Shown here in pieces: positions 52,584-61,805 of a stretch of 64,000 nt of DNA. Position 1 is the stretch's first letter; each line of letters starts with the position of its first letter. This DNA comes from Okeania sp. SIO1I7 (GTDB lineage: Bacteria; Cyanobacteriota; Cyanobacteriia; Cyanobacteriales; Microcoleaceae): positions 186,001-250,000 of the forward strand of contig JAAHGF010000003.1 in the NCBI GenBank assembly GCA_010672585.1, written 5' to 3'. The notes under the pieces were generated by a model. That model was given only the letters and a program-made list of their open reading frames with translations. It had not been told where the DNA came from and ran no database searches. The position numbers were made by a program, and so were the translations under genes.

Positions 52584-52855
52584 GGGCTTGCTGATTAAAT
52601 CTAAAAGCATTGACATATAAAGACTTTAGCCTTTTAGGGGTCGAATTGCAGTACCTGGTTTTTAGCTCTTCACGCTCAAAAAGGAGCGTATTTTAGGCTC
52701 ATAGTTGGGCAGAAAAATCATTCTTACAATTGTTACTCCTACCTCTTCGCTCATTCCTATTTCTCCCCTCCTGGGAGGGGGAGGGGCGAGGGGTGGGTTG
52801 TCTCCAGTATAGCTGTCTCCTACAAAGAGCAAAAAGACTTTCCATACGCAAACCC
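52584..52855. mobile_element. Miniature element E, copy 2
   Basis: It begins GGGCTTGCTGATTAAATCT and ends CGCAAACCC, with TAATTA on both sides as in copy 1 at 17730-17955. The right end is less conserved. The interior has CCCCTCCTGGGAGGGG. Confidence 0.7.
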
Positions 52856-52973
52856 TAATTAACCGCAATGTAGGGACGTTGCATAAGGTCGTCCCTACCA
52901 GGTTGGGTAAAGATTGTTTATTACGGTATAGCTAATGCACTATTTTAGCTGTGTCAGTCCACTACAAGTTTTG

Positions 52974-53567
52974 CTACAGAGAAGTCTGACCCCACTCTCC
53001 AGTAAAAACAAAAGAATTTATAGGTTTACGACTGCGGGGAGAAAGTTCTCTCTCTCGTAAAGACTCAGGCAAAATATCGGGTTCTTCTGGATACCCAATA
53101 GCTATAGCTGCCACTGGTTCATATCCTTGTGATATTTTATATAATTCACGCGCTTTATCAAGATGAAAACCTCCCATTTGATGAACTCTCAAACCCATTT
53201 CTGTTGCTTGAAAAGTTAGGGAAGCAACTGCTAAACCTACATCGTGAAAAGCGTGTCTATTAGGTTTATTATTTTTGTCAAAAAAAAGTTTAGCAACGGA
53301 TAACATTAATACAGGAGCAAGACCTGCCCAAGGTTGATTTCCTTCTACTATACAACTAAAAAGACGGTCATATTCAGCAGGGTTTTCTTTAGTGGCAATT
53401 ATGAAACTCCAAGGTTGTTCATTGAAACAGGAAGGAGACCATCTTGCTGCTTCTAGAAGTGAAAGTAATACTTCTGAGGAAACCATTTTGTCCGCAAAAG
53501 CTAAAGAACTCCAACGCTGTTTTAATAAGTTATTAATTGGATATTTATTTTCTGTGTATTTTTCCAT
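52974..53567 (-). CDS. Nitroreductase family protein
   Basis: A 197-residue FMN-dependent oxidoreductase. RWSSLAFADKMV (about 19-30, phosphate-binding Arg), EAARWSPSCFNEQPWSFIIA (about 40-59) and GLAVASLTFQATEMGLRVHQ (about 126-145) are the flavin-contact elements, and AIAIGYPEEPDILPESLRER is the C-terminal signature. It uses NAD(P)H to reduce nitro or quinone compounds, and the physiological substrate is unknown. It stands alone between repeat regions. Confidence 0.9.
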   Translation of the reverse strand: MEKYTENKYPINNLLKQRWSSLAFADKMVSSEVLLSLLEAARWSPSCFNEQPWSFIIATKENPAEYDRLFSCIVEGNQPWAGLAPVLMLSVAKLFFDKNNKPNRHAFHDVGLAVASLTFQATEMGLRVHQMGGFHLDKARELYKISQGYEPVAAIAIGYPEEPDILPESLRERELSPRSRKPINSFVFTGEWGQTSL

Positions 53568-53720
53568 TTTTTGAATTTTGAATAACTACTTGAGGTATCT
53601 AAATAATATCAAAATTTGTTACTGTTTATATCATCTTTAGTTGAATATTACATTTTAGAAGGAGGAAGGAAGAAGGCAGAAGTAAAGTAGTGGCGTGACT
53701 ACCTAAAATGTTGCAATAGT

Positions 53721-55064
53721 AGGGCCTGGTTCCAGGTTAAATTAATGGGGTTACAAATGATGAGATAAACTCTCCCCCCCACCAATAATAACTGAGCAAA
53801 TTAACTGTTTCGGTCTAGTATTAGGGATGGGTTCCAGGTTAAATTAATGGGGGTTAAAAATGATGAGATAAACCCGCCCCTCGCACCAATAATAACTGAG
53901 CAAATTAACTGTTTCGGTCTAGTATTAGGGATGGGTTCCAGGTTAAATTAATGGGTGTGACAAATGATGAGATAAACCCGCCCCTCGCACCAATAATAAC
54001 TGAGTAAATTAACTGTTTCGGTCTAGTATTAGGGATGGGTTCCAGGTTAAATTAATGGGGGTTAAAAATGATGAGATAAACCCGCCCCTCGCACCAATAA
54101 TAACTGAGTAAATTAACTGTTTCGGTCTAGTATTAGGGATGGGTTCCAGGTTAAATTAATGGGTGTGACAAATGATGAGATAAACTCTCCCCCCCACCAA
54201 TAATCACTGAGCAAATTAACTGTTTCGGTCTAGTATTAGGGCTGGGTTCCGCGTTAAATTAATGGGTGTGACAAATGATGAGATAAACCCACCCCCGCAC
54301 CAATAATAACTGAGCAAATTAACTGTTTCGGTTTAGTATTAGGGTCGGGTTCCAGGTTAAATTAATGGGGGTTAAAAATGATGAGATAAACCCGCCCCTC
54401 GCACCAATAATAACTGAGCAAATTAACTGTTCCGGTCTAGTATTAGGGCTGGGTTCCGCGTTAAATTAATGGGTGTGACAAATGATGAGATAAACCCGCC
54501 CCTCGCACCAATAATAACTGAGTAAATTAACTGTTTCGGTATAGTATTAGGGTCGGGTTCCAGGTTAAATTAATGGGGGTTAAAAATGATGAGATAAACC
54601 CACCCCCGCACCAATAATAACTGAGCAAATTAACTGTTTCGGTCTAGTATTAGCGTCGGGTTCCAGGTTAAATTAATGGGTGTGACAAATGATGAGATAA
54701 ACTCTCCCCCGCACCAATAATAACTGAGTAAATTAACTGTTTCGGTATAGTATTAGGGTCGGGTTCCAGGTTAAATTAATGGGTGTGACAAATGATGAGA
54801 TAAACTCTCCCCCGCACCAATAATAACTGAGTAAATTAACTGTTTCGGTATAGTATTAGGGTCGGGTTCCAGGTTAAATTAATGGGTGTGACAAATGATG
54901 AGATAAACTCTCCCCCGCACCAATAATAACTGAGTAAATTAACTGTTTCGGTATAGTATTAGGGTCGGGTTCCAGGTTAAATTAATGGGGGTTAAAAATG
55001 ATGAGATAAACCCACCCCCGCACCAATAATAACTGAGCAAATTAACTGTTTCGGTCTAGTAATA
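53721..55064 (+). repeat. Thirteen tandem copies of a ~103-base unit
   Basis: Each unit holds GGGTTCCAGGTTAAATTAATG, a variable block, AATGATGAGATAAAC, a C-rich block, CACCAATAATAACTGAG and AAATTAACTGTTTCGGTCTAG. Period is about 101-104 bases. Two block variants (GGGTGTGACAAATG and GGGGGTTAAAAATG) and two C-rich variants (CTCTCCCCC, CCCGCCCCTCG) are mixed along the array. No unit has an open frame of note. Confidence 0.95.
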
Positions 55065-55269
55065 AGATTTAAAGGTAGTAGCTCGTCTAAACTAAAATTG
55101 TGAGTAAAACCCAAGGCTAAAATCCCCCCCAGCCTTGGAAAGGGGGGAGAGGTCTATATTTTCTAAAATTTACCCACATTTTCAAGCTAGGCGAGCTAGT
55201 AGAATGAGGTAAAGTTTGGTTTTAATTTTCAGGGTAAAGCTAATCTTTATATTACTAAAGAATAAAAGA
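55065..55269. other. Upstream region of the trypsin-FGE gene
   Basis: It holds a CCCCCCCAGCCTTGGAAAGGGGGG hairpin near 55116-55147. GAGCTAGTAGAATGAGG lies near 55190. No other gene is seen. Confidence 0.45.
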
Positions 55270-56742
55270 ATGAACGGACAGTTAGAAAAATCTATTGTTT
55301 TAATTACCAGTGCCAATAACGACTCTCGCAAAGCAAATATTATTGGTACTGGGTTTGCTTTTTATCAACAAGAAAATTATACTTATTTGCTGACTTGTGC
55401 TCATGTTGTTGAGGATGTGGGTGGTGAGGAAAATGTATTGGTAAATAATATTTCCGCAGATGTTGTGGCAATAGGAGATACTCAGGGTTTTGATTTGGCA
55501 GTTTTGCGAGTCAAATAACTTTTGTATGTTCTTCCTTTAGGATTAATGATGTTACCTGGAGAGCTAGAAATAAGTTTAAAAATTTCAATTCCTGGTTATT
55601 TTCTGTGGGGTCAAAATAAGGTGCGTCGTCGCAAAACAATCAAAGGAATAATGATGGTTGAAGCTGGTGAAGAAAAGGCTTTCCAGATTATCAAAAATGT
55701 GGGAGAAGAAGTTGCTATTGAGAAGCTAAAAATAGAAGCTGGTAAATTGCAAAAAGGTTATAGTGGCGCACCTGTTGTTGATTTAGAAACAGGTTTTGTT
55801 GTGGGCATAACTACTCACATGGAGGGGAAAAATGAAGAGGAAGGAAAGGAGGGAACGGCAATATCTATTGAAGCTTTGAAGAAGATTTGGCCTGAAATGC
55901 CTCCTGATGTTTTTCATTTTTACTTGGAAAAATTTGACGTAATAACTGTAAATATAAAAGGGGAAGAAATTAATCGTCATCCCCACAAAGCAGCATTTTT
56001 CACTGAAGATTTGGGTAATGGTGTGATGTTGGAAATGGTGGTTATTCCTGGGGGTACTTTTATGATGGGTTCGCCAGAAAATGAAGAGGGAAAAAATTAT
56101 TGGGAAAGTCCGCAACATAAAGTTACTCTGCAACCTTTTTATATGAGTAAATATCCTATTACTCAAAACCAATATCAAGCAATTATGGGTAAAAATTGTT
56201 CTGATTTTCAAGGGGGAAACCGCCCAGTAGAATGTGTGTCATGGTACGATGCAACAGAATTTTGTCAAAAGCTATCTCAGAAAACTGGGAAAAACTACAA
56301 ACTGCCGAGTGAGAGTCGGTGGGAATATGCTTGTCGTGCAGGTACAACCACACCATTTTATTTTGGAGAAACTATAACGTCTGAGTTAGCTAACTACAAT
56401 GGCAACGATATTTATGGCAAGACGCCTAGAGGTAAATATCGAGAAGAAACAACAGATGTAGGGAGTTTTCCTCCTAATGCTTTTGGTTTATATGATATGC
56501 ACGGCAATGTCTGGGAGTGGTGCGCTGATGACTGGCATGAAAACTATGAAGGTGCCCCTACTGATGGTAGTGCTTGGCTAGAAAATCATGGAAAAGAACG
56601 TTATCCCGTACTGCGGGGCGGTTCCTGGAGCTTTAATCCTAATCTCTGCCGTTCTGCGATTCGCTACGACAGCGTTAGGCGCGACGTCCACGACTACCTT
56701 ATTGGTTTTCGTGTAGTATGCGATGGCGGGAGAACTACATGA
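55270..56742 (+). pseudogene. Trypsin-like protease fused to an FGE-sulfatase domain, one in-frame TAA; likely DGR target
   Basis: One frame of 491 codons, counting both stops, interrupted at 55516 by TAA after DLAVLRVK. The trypsin part keeps its triad across the stop: LLTCAHVV (His), GFDLAVL (Asp) and GYSGAPVVD (Ser). The C-terminal FGE-sulfatase (C-type-lectin-fold) domain, about residues 250-490, is complete: VVIPGGTFMMGSP, VECVSWYDATEFCQ, KLPSESRWEYACRAG, GLYDMHGNVWEWCADDW, VLRGGSW and IGFRVVC. CAA to TAA would restore Gln. A piece starting at TTG 55522 could still be made. The last 40 codons look like a DGR variable region. Confidence 0.85.
56611..56742 (+). other. Putative DGR variable region
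   Basis: It lies at the end of the FGE domain. The invariant frame RGGSW..NP..CRSA.R and IGFRVVC brackets positions whose codons nearly all end in C or T (AGC TTT, CTC, ATT, TAC GAC AGC GTT, GAC GTC CAC GAC TAC CTT). Adenine-specific mutagenesis of AAC/AAT template codons would produce this. The stretch is richer in G and C than its surroundings. No template repeat or reverse transcriptase is in the window. Confidence 0.6.
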
Positions 56743-57044
56743 AGTCAGAAGTTAGAAGTCAGAAGTCAGAAGTTTAGACTTGATTGTTCCTTCAGAAAAC
56801 TAAGGGCTAAATATGATAAATGAAAGTAATAGTATTGTCTCTCAGAAAGCTTATTAATCTGTTATTAGAATTGTCAAAGCTTGTAAATACTTAAATGAGA
56901 AAAAAAAGAATACATATTATCCAAACAACTGTTGAGAAAAAGCTAATACGGTGAAGTCAAATACACCCATCGCGGGCAAGATGCCTGCACTAGAAAGATT
57001 TAATTGTTAATATCTGTACTTCATATACTTGGAATCTGCTGTAA
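56743..57044. other. Intergenic region after the FGE gene
   Basis: (AGTCAGA)n heptamers at 56741-56772, then AT-rich sequence with TCTGTACTTCATATACTTGGAATC near 57013. No template repeat resembling the variable region is seen here. Confidence 0.5.
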
Positions 57045-57233
57045 TACCAATTTGATAAATGCTTGCTACAAATATCTAGGGTATTATAATTCATAATTTA
57101 GAATTTAGAATGCAGAATGGATAGGTTTAATACCATTTTTGATGTTGCAAATCACCTTTTTCGTGAAACATAATTTATCTGAAAGTCTTTTTATGGTGCT
57201 TATTATTCGTAACATTCTTTTTTCATAATGGTA
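57045..57233. mobile_element. Miniature element B, copy 2
   Basis: TACCAATTTGATAAATGCTTG to TTTTTTCATAATGGTA, with TAA on both sides. The right end has diverged. Confidence 0.7.
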
Positions 57234-57470
57234 TAACTGAATAAATGTTAGCTGAAAATACTTTTATTACGCTTTAAATTCGACTTTATTGTAATATCAT
57301 GTCCGGATAATCAGTGATAAAAAAACTTGTTATATAATAGTTTTCATAAGGCGTGAAGTACATCAATAGATCCCCCTAAATCCCCCTTAAAAAGGGGGAC
57401 TTCTAGTTCCCCCCTTTTCAAGGGGGGTTAGGGGGGATATCCTGACTCCTCTCTCGTTATTTATAACTAT
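57234..57470. other. Intergenic region with a C-element-like copy
   Basis: 57370-57440 has ATCCCCCTAAATCCCCC and GGGGGGTTAGGGGGGAT arms like those of the elements near 59.2 kb. ATCATGTCCGGATAA recurs at 25770, 26657 and 52425. No gene is seen. Confidence 0.5.
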
Positions 57471-58037
57471 TCAACCTGACATCGTATAAATATCTGTCAT
57501 AGTTATTTGGAAAGAAATTGAATTGAGAGAAATAGTTTCACTGGCTTCGTTATATTCTGAGAAAATCCACTGTTTCTGAGCAGTTTTATAGTATTGTTCT
57601 ACTTGCATTGCGTATTGGTCTATGAGCAAATATTCTTGAAATGTAGGAATAGTTCTATAAGCTGCAAATTTTTGGTCTTTGTCATAATTTCTAGTAGATT
57701 TTGACAATACTTCGGCAATTATTAGAGGATTGATAATAGTATCTTTTCTTCCTGTTTGTAATTACAACTCTCCTGAAGCAACCATCACATCAGGATAAGT
57801 ATAGATACTTTTTTTCGGAATCCAAAGTCGTTGGTCTGCCACAAAAACTCGATATGATTGACTTTTGAGAGAAAAATTTAAAGCTGCGCTGAAGTTAAGA
57901 GATATCTGATTATGATTTGGAGTACCGCCAGTTATGGGAATAATTTCACCATTGATATATTCGTGTCGTTGTTGTGAGTTAATTTCAAAGTTTAAATATT
58001 CCGTAGGGGTATAGTTTTTTTGTTGTTGAATTTGCAT
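57471..58037 (-). pseudogene. Uma2-family (DUF820) putative endonuclease with an in-frame TAA
   Basis: One frame of 189 codons from the ATG at 58037. MQIQQQKNYTPTEYLNFE and RHEYINGEIIPITGG (about 25-39) are Uma2 hallmarks, as are VFVADQRLWIP and YTYPDVMVASGEL (about 78-90). TAA at 57762 follows, then in the same frame LQTGRKDTIINPLIIAEVLS and YLLIDQYAMQVEQYYK, the second half of the PD-(D/E)xK-like fold. The PDV motif lies before the stop and the EVLS motif after it. The family is hugely expanded in cyanobacteria. CAA to TAA is the simplest cause. Confidence 0.85.
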
Positions 58038-58192
58038 AGTTTTCAGTTTTTAGCGATCGCTAAGAAAGGCAGAAGGCATCCCCCCCTATCCCCCTTTGAA
58101 AGGGGGGAGACAGAAGGGAATATTGATTCAATAGGAACAATCAATGCTTAAAGTACGGGAGCAAGATACTCCCAATTCATAAATTCTAAATT

Positions 58193-59077
58193 CTAAATTC
58201 TTGAAACTCCCATTTTTCGGCGAATAAAACTCTCTACAGATTCCATTTTCATTTCAAATATTGTCTCCAAATTCTCAATTTCTTCTGGAGTGCAGAAAAA
58301 TTCATTAGCTAATAATACTCTTAAAGTACCTAGACTTTTTTGTAATTCAGAATTAAACAATCCCACAGTATTTCGTAATCCATCAAATACAAATAAAGGC
58401 GGATTAATAACTATTGGTTCCCGGTTAAAAATTCTACTAAATATCTGAGAAATTTCTCCTCTAGAAATAATTTCCGGTCCACCTACAGGCAAAGTTTGAT
58501 TACAAGCAGCTTCTACAAAAACAGAATCCACAGCAATTTTTGCCAAATCATCTGTACTAACTATTGAAGTGCGATTTTTGTCATCTCCAATAAGTAGATA
58601 AATTCCTGTATCTTTAAATCTTTCTGCCAGTGGTAATAAATTAGATGCAAAACCAGAAGGTTGCAAAATAGTATAATTCAAACCACTCGCTTTGAGATAT
58701 TTTTCTACCTCTCTTTTTGCCTTAAAAGTAGGTGAATCTTCATATCCTCTTTCTACTCCCAATACAGAAATAAATACAAAATGTTTAACACCAACTTTCA
58801 CCGCAGAATCTATCAGTTCAATATTAGCTCGGTAGTCAATTGCTTGAACATCACTCGCACCACCATGAGCACTAATAATATATTCAATACCTTGACAAGC
58901 TTTTTCAATATCCTTGTCTATTTTTAAGTCGCCTATGAATATTTCAGCTCCACGATTTTCTAATTCAGAATAAGAAGAATTTAGTCTCGCAAAAGCACGG
59001 ACTGATATTTCTCTTTCTCTCAATATTCTGATTATTCTTTGCCCTAAGTCTCCGGTTGCTCCTGTTACTAAAAACAT
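58193..59077 (-). CDS. SDR/NmrA-type NAD(P)-binding protein
   Basis: A 294-residue atypical short-chain dehydrogenase. It begins MFLVTGATGDLGQRIIRIL with the glycine-rich cofactor motif TGATGDLG (5-12). RAFAR after strand 2 (about 31-35) suggests NADP(H) preference. GVEYIISAHGG-like and HFVFISVLGVE segments and SGLNYTILQPSGF (about 131-143, in place of the classic YxxxK) point to the NmrA or Ycf39-like branch. Such proteins act as redox sensors or assembly factors. I cannot assign a substrate. No partner gene is adjacent. Confidence 0.85.
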   Translation of the reverse strand: MFLVTGATGDLGQRIIRILREREISVRAFARLNSSYSELENRGAEIFIGDLKIDKDIEKACQGIEYIISAHGGASDVQAIDYRANIELIDSAVKVGVKHFVFISVLGVERGYEDSPTFKAKREVEKYLKASGLNYTILQPSGFASNLLPLAERFKDTGIYLLIGDDKNRTSIVSTDDLAKIAVDSVFVEAACNQTLPVGGPEIISRGEISQIFSRIFNREPIVINPPLFVFDGLRNTVGLFNSELQKSLGTLRVLLANEFFCTPEEIENLETIFEMKMESVESFIRRKMGVSRI

Positions 59078-60029
59078 AATTATTTTTTGTTGGTTATTAA
59101 TAGTTCAATTGGAAAATTTATCAAATAAAAAACTTAGTATTAGCTATAAATAATTGAGGTATAGTTTTAGATCCCCCCTAACCCCCCTTAATAAGGGGGG
59201 AACTTTCAAAGTCCCCCTTTCTAAGGGGATTTAGGGGGATTGTAAATGTACCTCATAATTGTGGAAATTGCTATAAAGGAAATTGTTTCTATAATTACCT
59301 AATTATTACTTGATTCTTCATAAAAAACTTAGTATTAGCTATAAATAATTGAGGTATAGTTTTAGACCCCCCCTAACCCCCCTTAATAAGGGGGGAACTT
59401 TCAAAGTCCCCCTTTCTAAGGGGGATTTAGGGAGATCGTAAATGTAACTCATAACTGTAGAAATTGCTATAAGGGAAAAAGTCCCCCTTTCTAAGGGGGA
59501 TTTAGGGGGATCGTAAATGTAGCTCATAACTGTGGAAATTGCTATAAAGGAAATGGTTTCTATAATTACCTAATTATTACTTGATTCTTCATAAAAAACT
59601 TAGTATTAGCTATCAATAATTGAGGTATAGTTTTAGACCCCCCACCCCCTGATCCCCCCTAACCCCCCTTTCAAAGCTATCCCTTATAAGGAACTCCTGA
59701 AAACCTTGTGGGAAGTAGGGGAGTAGGGGAGTAGGGAGCAGGGGAGAAAGGATAAAGAATCATAGTAGATCAGAAAAACTACTTAAGTTCTCAAAAAAAA
59801 CGTACTTTTAAATACACTTTTTCTCTGACAAAAACCTGTTAAAAACTTCTACATAACTTGTCTACTTTGTCAAGTTTTATGTTAAGAAAAATGTTTATAA
59901 AGCATAGCTTAATAAGGGGGGAACTTTCAAAGTCCCCCTTTCTAAGGGGGATTTAGGGGGATCGTAAATGTACCTAATTATTGCTTCAATCTTCCCTTCT
60001 TCCTCCTTCCTTCTTCCTTCTTCCTTCTT
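59078..60029. repeat. C-element cluster with duplicated flanks
   Basis: Full copies of a ~100-base element at 59156-59254 and 59351-59450 (GAGGTATAGTTTTAGA to GTAAATGTA.CTC), partial ones near 59478-59530, 59622-59690 and 59908-59972. The flank AAAAAACTTAGTATTAGCTA and GGAAATTGCTATAAAGGAAA are copied with them, so the elements were amplified in tandem. A GGAAGAA tract meets the xth stop. Confidence 0.85.
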
Positions 60030-60815
60030 TCAAAATTCCACAATAACTGGTGTATGGTCGCTAGGTTTTGGTAATTGTCTTGGAGACTTGTCAATTATAC
60101 AACTTGTGGCTTTTTGAGAAAGGGGCAAACTCAGATAATGATGGTCAATACGCCAACCACGGTTACGGCGAAAACCTGCTGCTCTATAGTCCCACCAACT
60201 GTAGTGACCTCCTTCGCTGGTAAACTGGCGAAAAGCATCTACTAATCCTAATTTGAGAATTTCTTGTAAAGCTTGGCGTTCTGCATCTGATAGTCCCACA
60301 GAATTTTTACAACCTTCTGGATCGTGAATATCTCGGTCTTCTGGGACAATATTAAAATCTCCACAAACACACAAGTTTGGTGATTTGTCAAGAATAATTT
60401 TGATATATTCTTGCAAAAGTTTCAACCAATGAAGTTTATAGTCGTATTTTTCACTACCGACACTAGCACCATTAGGAACATAAAGATTCAGAATACGAAC
60501 ATCATTTATTACCCCAGTAATTAACCGTTTTTGTATGTCAAAATCTCCCACTTTATCTTCACCTAAAATAGGAGCAAACCCACTACTAACATCTTGCATT
60601 GGGGAAAGACTAAAAATTGCTACACCATTATAAGATTTTTGACCAGAAATATAAGTATGATAGCCTAATTCTTGAAAAGGCGATCGCGGAAAATCTTGGT
60701 CAATAACTTTGGTTTCTTGTAAGCAGAGAACATCCACAGGATTTGTTTGTAACCATTCTATAACTTGTTCTTGACGAGTTCTAATTGAATTTACGTTCCA
60801 AGTAACTATTTTCAT
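60030..60815 (-). CDS. xth: Exodeoxyribonuclease III (AP endonuclease)
   Basis: A 261-residue DNA-repair enzyme of the EEP fold that cleaves abasic sites and trims 3' blocks. MKIVTWNVNSIRTRQEQVIE (1-20, metal-binding Asn), CLQETKV (about 31-37, Glu), LNLYVPNG (about 110-117, Tyr), CGDFNIVPEDRDIHDP (about 149-164, Asp-Asn pair) and the C-terminal SDHTPVIV (about 252-259, catalytic Asp-His) are all present. The length matches XthA. The gene is bracketed by GGAAGAA-type tracts on both sides. Confidence 0.95.
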   Translation of the reverse strand: MKIVTWNVNSIRTRQEQVIEWLQTNPVDVLCLQETKVIDQDFPRSPFQELGYHTYISGQKSYNGVAIFSLSPMQDVSSGFAPILGEDKVGDFDIQKRLITGVINDVRILNLYVPNGASVGSEKYDYKLHWLKLLQEYIKIILDKSPNLCVCGDFNIVPEDRDIHDPEGCKNSVGLSDAERQALQEILKLGLVDAFRQFTSEGGHYSWWDYRAAGFRRNRGWRIDHHYLSLPLSQKATSCIIDKSPRQLPKPSDHTPVIVEF

Positions 60816-60949
60816 AATTTAAAGAAGGAAGAGGGAAGAAGGAAGAAGGAAGAAGGAAGAAAGAAGGAAGTTGGAAATATTAAGGAAGGAAGAGGGAAGA
60901 AAGAAGGAAGTTGGAAATATTAAGTAAGAAGGAAGAAGGAAGTTAGAAA
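60816..60949. repeat. Polypurine array upstream of xth
   Basis: (GGAAGAA)n units on the plus strand at 60822-60945, with an internal 50-base direct repeat (GAAGTTGGAAATATTAAG). Confidence 0.85.
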
Positions 60950-61341
60950 GTAAGCATTCAGCTATTATACCAATTTGATAAATGTTTGTTACAAATGGTA
61001 GAAGTAAGAAAGAAGGAAGAGGGAAGAATAAAGAAGGGGTAAATATTGAAAAAATAGGGAAAAAAGATAGATATAACTATCTCAAATGAACTGGAGTCGC
61101 TATTTTTAAGAATATCCGAGCAATATCTACTTTTTTGTAGCATTCTTTTTTCAAATTGGTATTAGCTGTCAGCTCGAGCGCAAAAGGAAGGGGTTTTAAT
61201 GAAAATAGACTTTTTAGCCCGCTTTTATAGTTAAATATAAATTATGCCTCAATTAGTAAAGCTTTTATATAAAACTAAAAACAATAGCTGATTGCTGATT
61301 GCTGAAGGCTGTTTGCGTAGCAGTCCGCAGGAAATGCTTAC
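60950..61341. mobile_element. Miniature element A, copy 8, carrying a nested element B
   Basis: GTAAGCATTCAGC at 60950 and GGAAATGCTTAC ending at 61341, with GTTAGAAA exactly duplicated. Its left arm is split at CAGCTATTA by element B at 60968-61161. Confidence 0.9.
60968..61161. mobile_element. Miniature element B, copy 3, nested
   Basis: TACCAATTTGATAAATGTTTG to TTTTTTCAAATTGGTA with TTA on both sides. Removing it and one TTA restores the element A sequence CAGCTATTAGCTGTCAGC. Confidence 0.9.
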
Positions 61342-61805
61342 GTTAGAAATATTAAGGGATGCTATTCTTTTTCATAATTATAATTATTAGAAATCTCCAG
61401 AAAAGAGAGAACAGGGAACAGGGATTATGAATTTAAAAATGTAATAGTTCAAATACCTCCTGACTCCTATAATTATAAATTCTAACTTTTGACTTTTGAC
61501 TTTTGAATTGAAAATTTTGACTTTTGAATTTTGACTTTTGAATTTCAAAACCTCCTAAATTATAAATTCTAACTTTTGACTTTTGAATTTTGAATTGAAA
61601 ATTTTGACTGTTGAATTGAAAATTCTAACTTTTGACTTTTGACTTTTGAATTTCAAAACCTCCTAAATTATAAATTCTAACTTTTGACTGTTGAATTGAA
61701 AATTCTAACTTTTGACTGTTGACTTTTGAATTTTGAATTGAAAATTCTAACTTTTGACTTTTGACTTTTGAATTTCAAAACCTCCTAAATTCTAAATTCT
61801 AAATT
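61342..61805. repeat. Simple and tandem repeats between xth and the glucosidase
   Basis: Four or five irregular copies of a 60-80-base unit made of TTTTGACTTTTGAATTT heptamer-like words plus TCAAAACCTCCTAAATT, from about 61440 to 61790, then (AAATTCT)n to the gene end. No gene is seen. Confidence 0.8.

Noticed and set aside
52662-52868. 68-codon gene
   Set aside because: It lies within element E copy 2.
53721-55064. CRISPR array
   Set aside because: The unit is repeated nearly whole (~103 bases), without short repeats and unique spacers.
56743-57300. DGR template repeat directly downstream of the FGE gene
   Set aside because: No sequence like the variable region occurs there. The template must be elsewhere if the system is real.
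59339-59527. 62-codon gene
   Set aside because: It is encoded by C-element repeats only.
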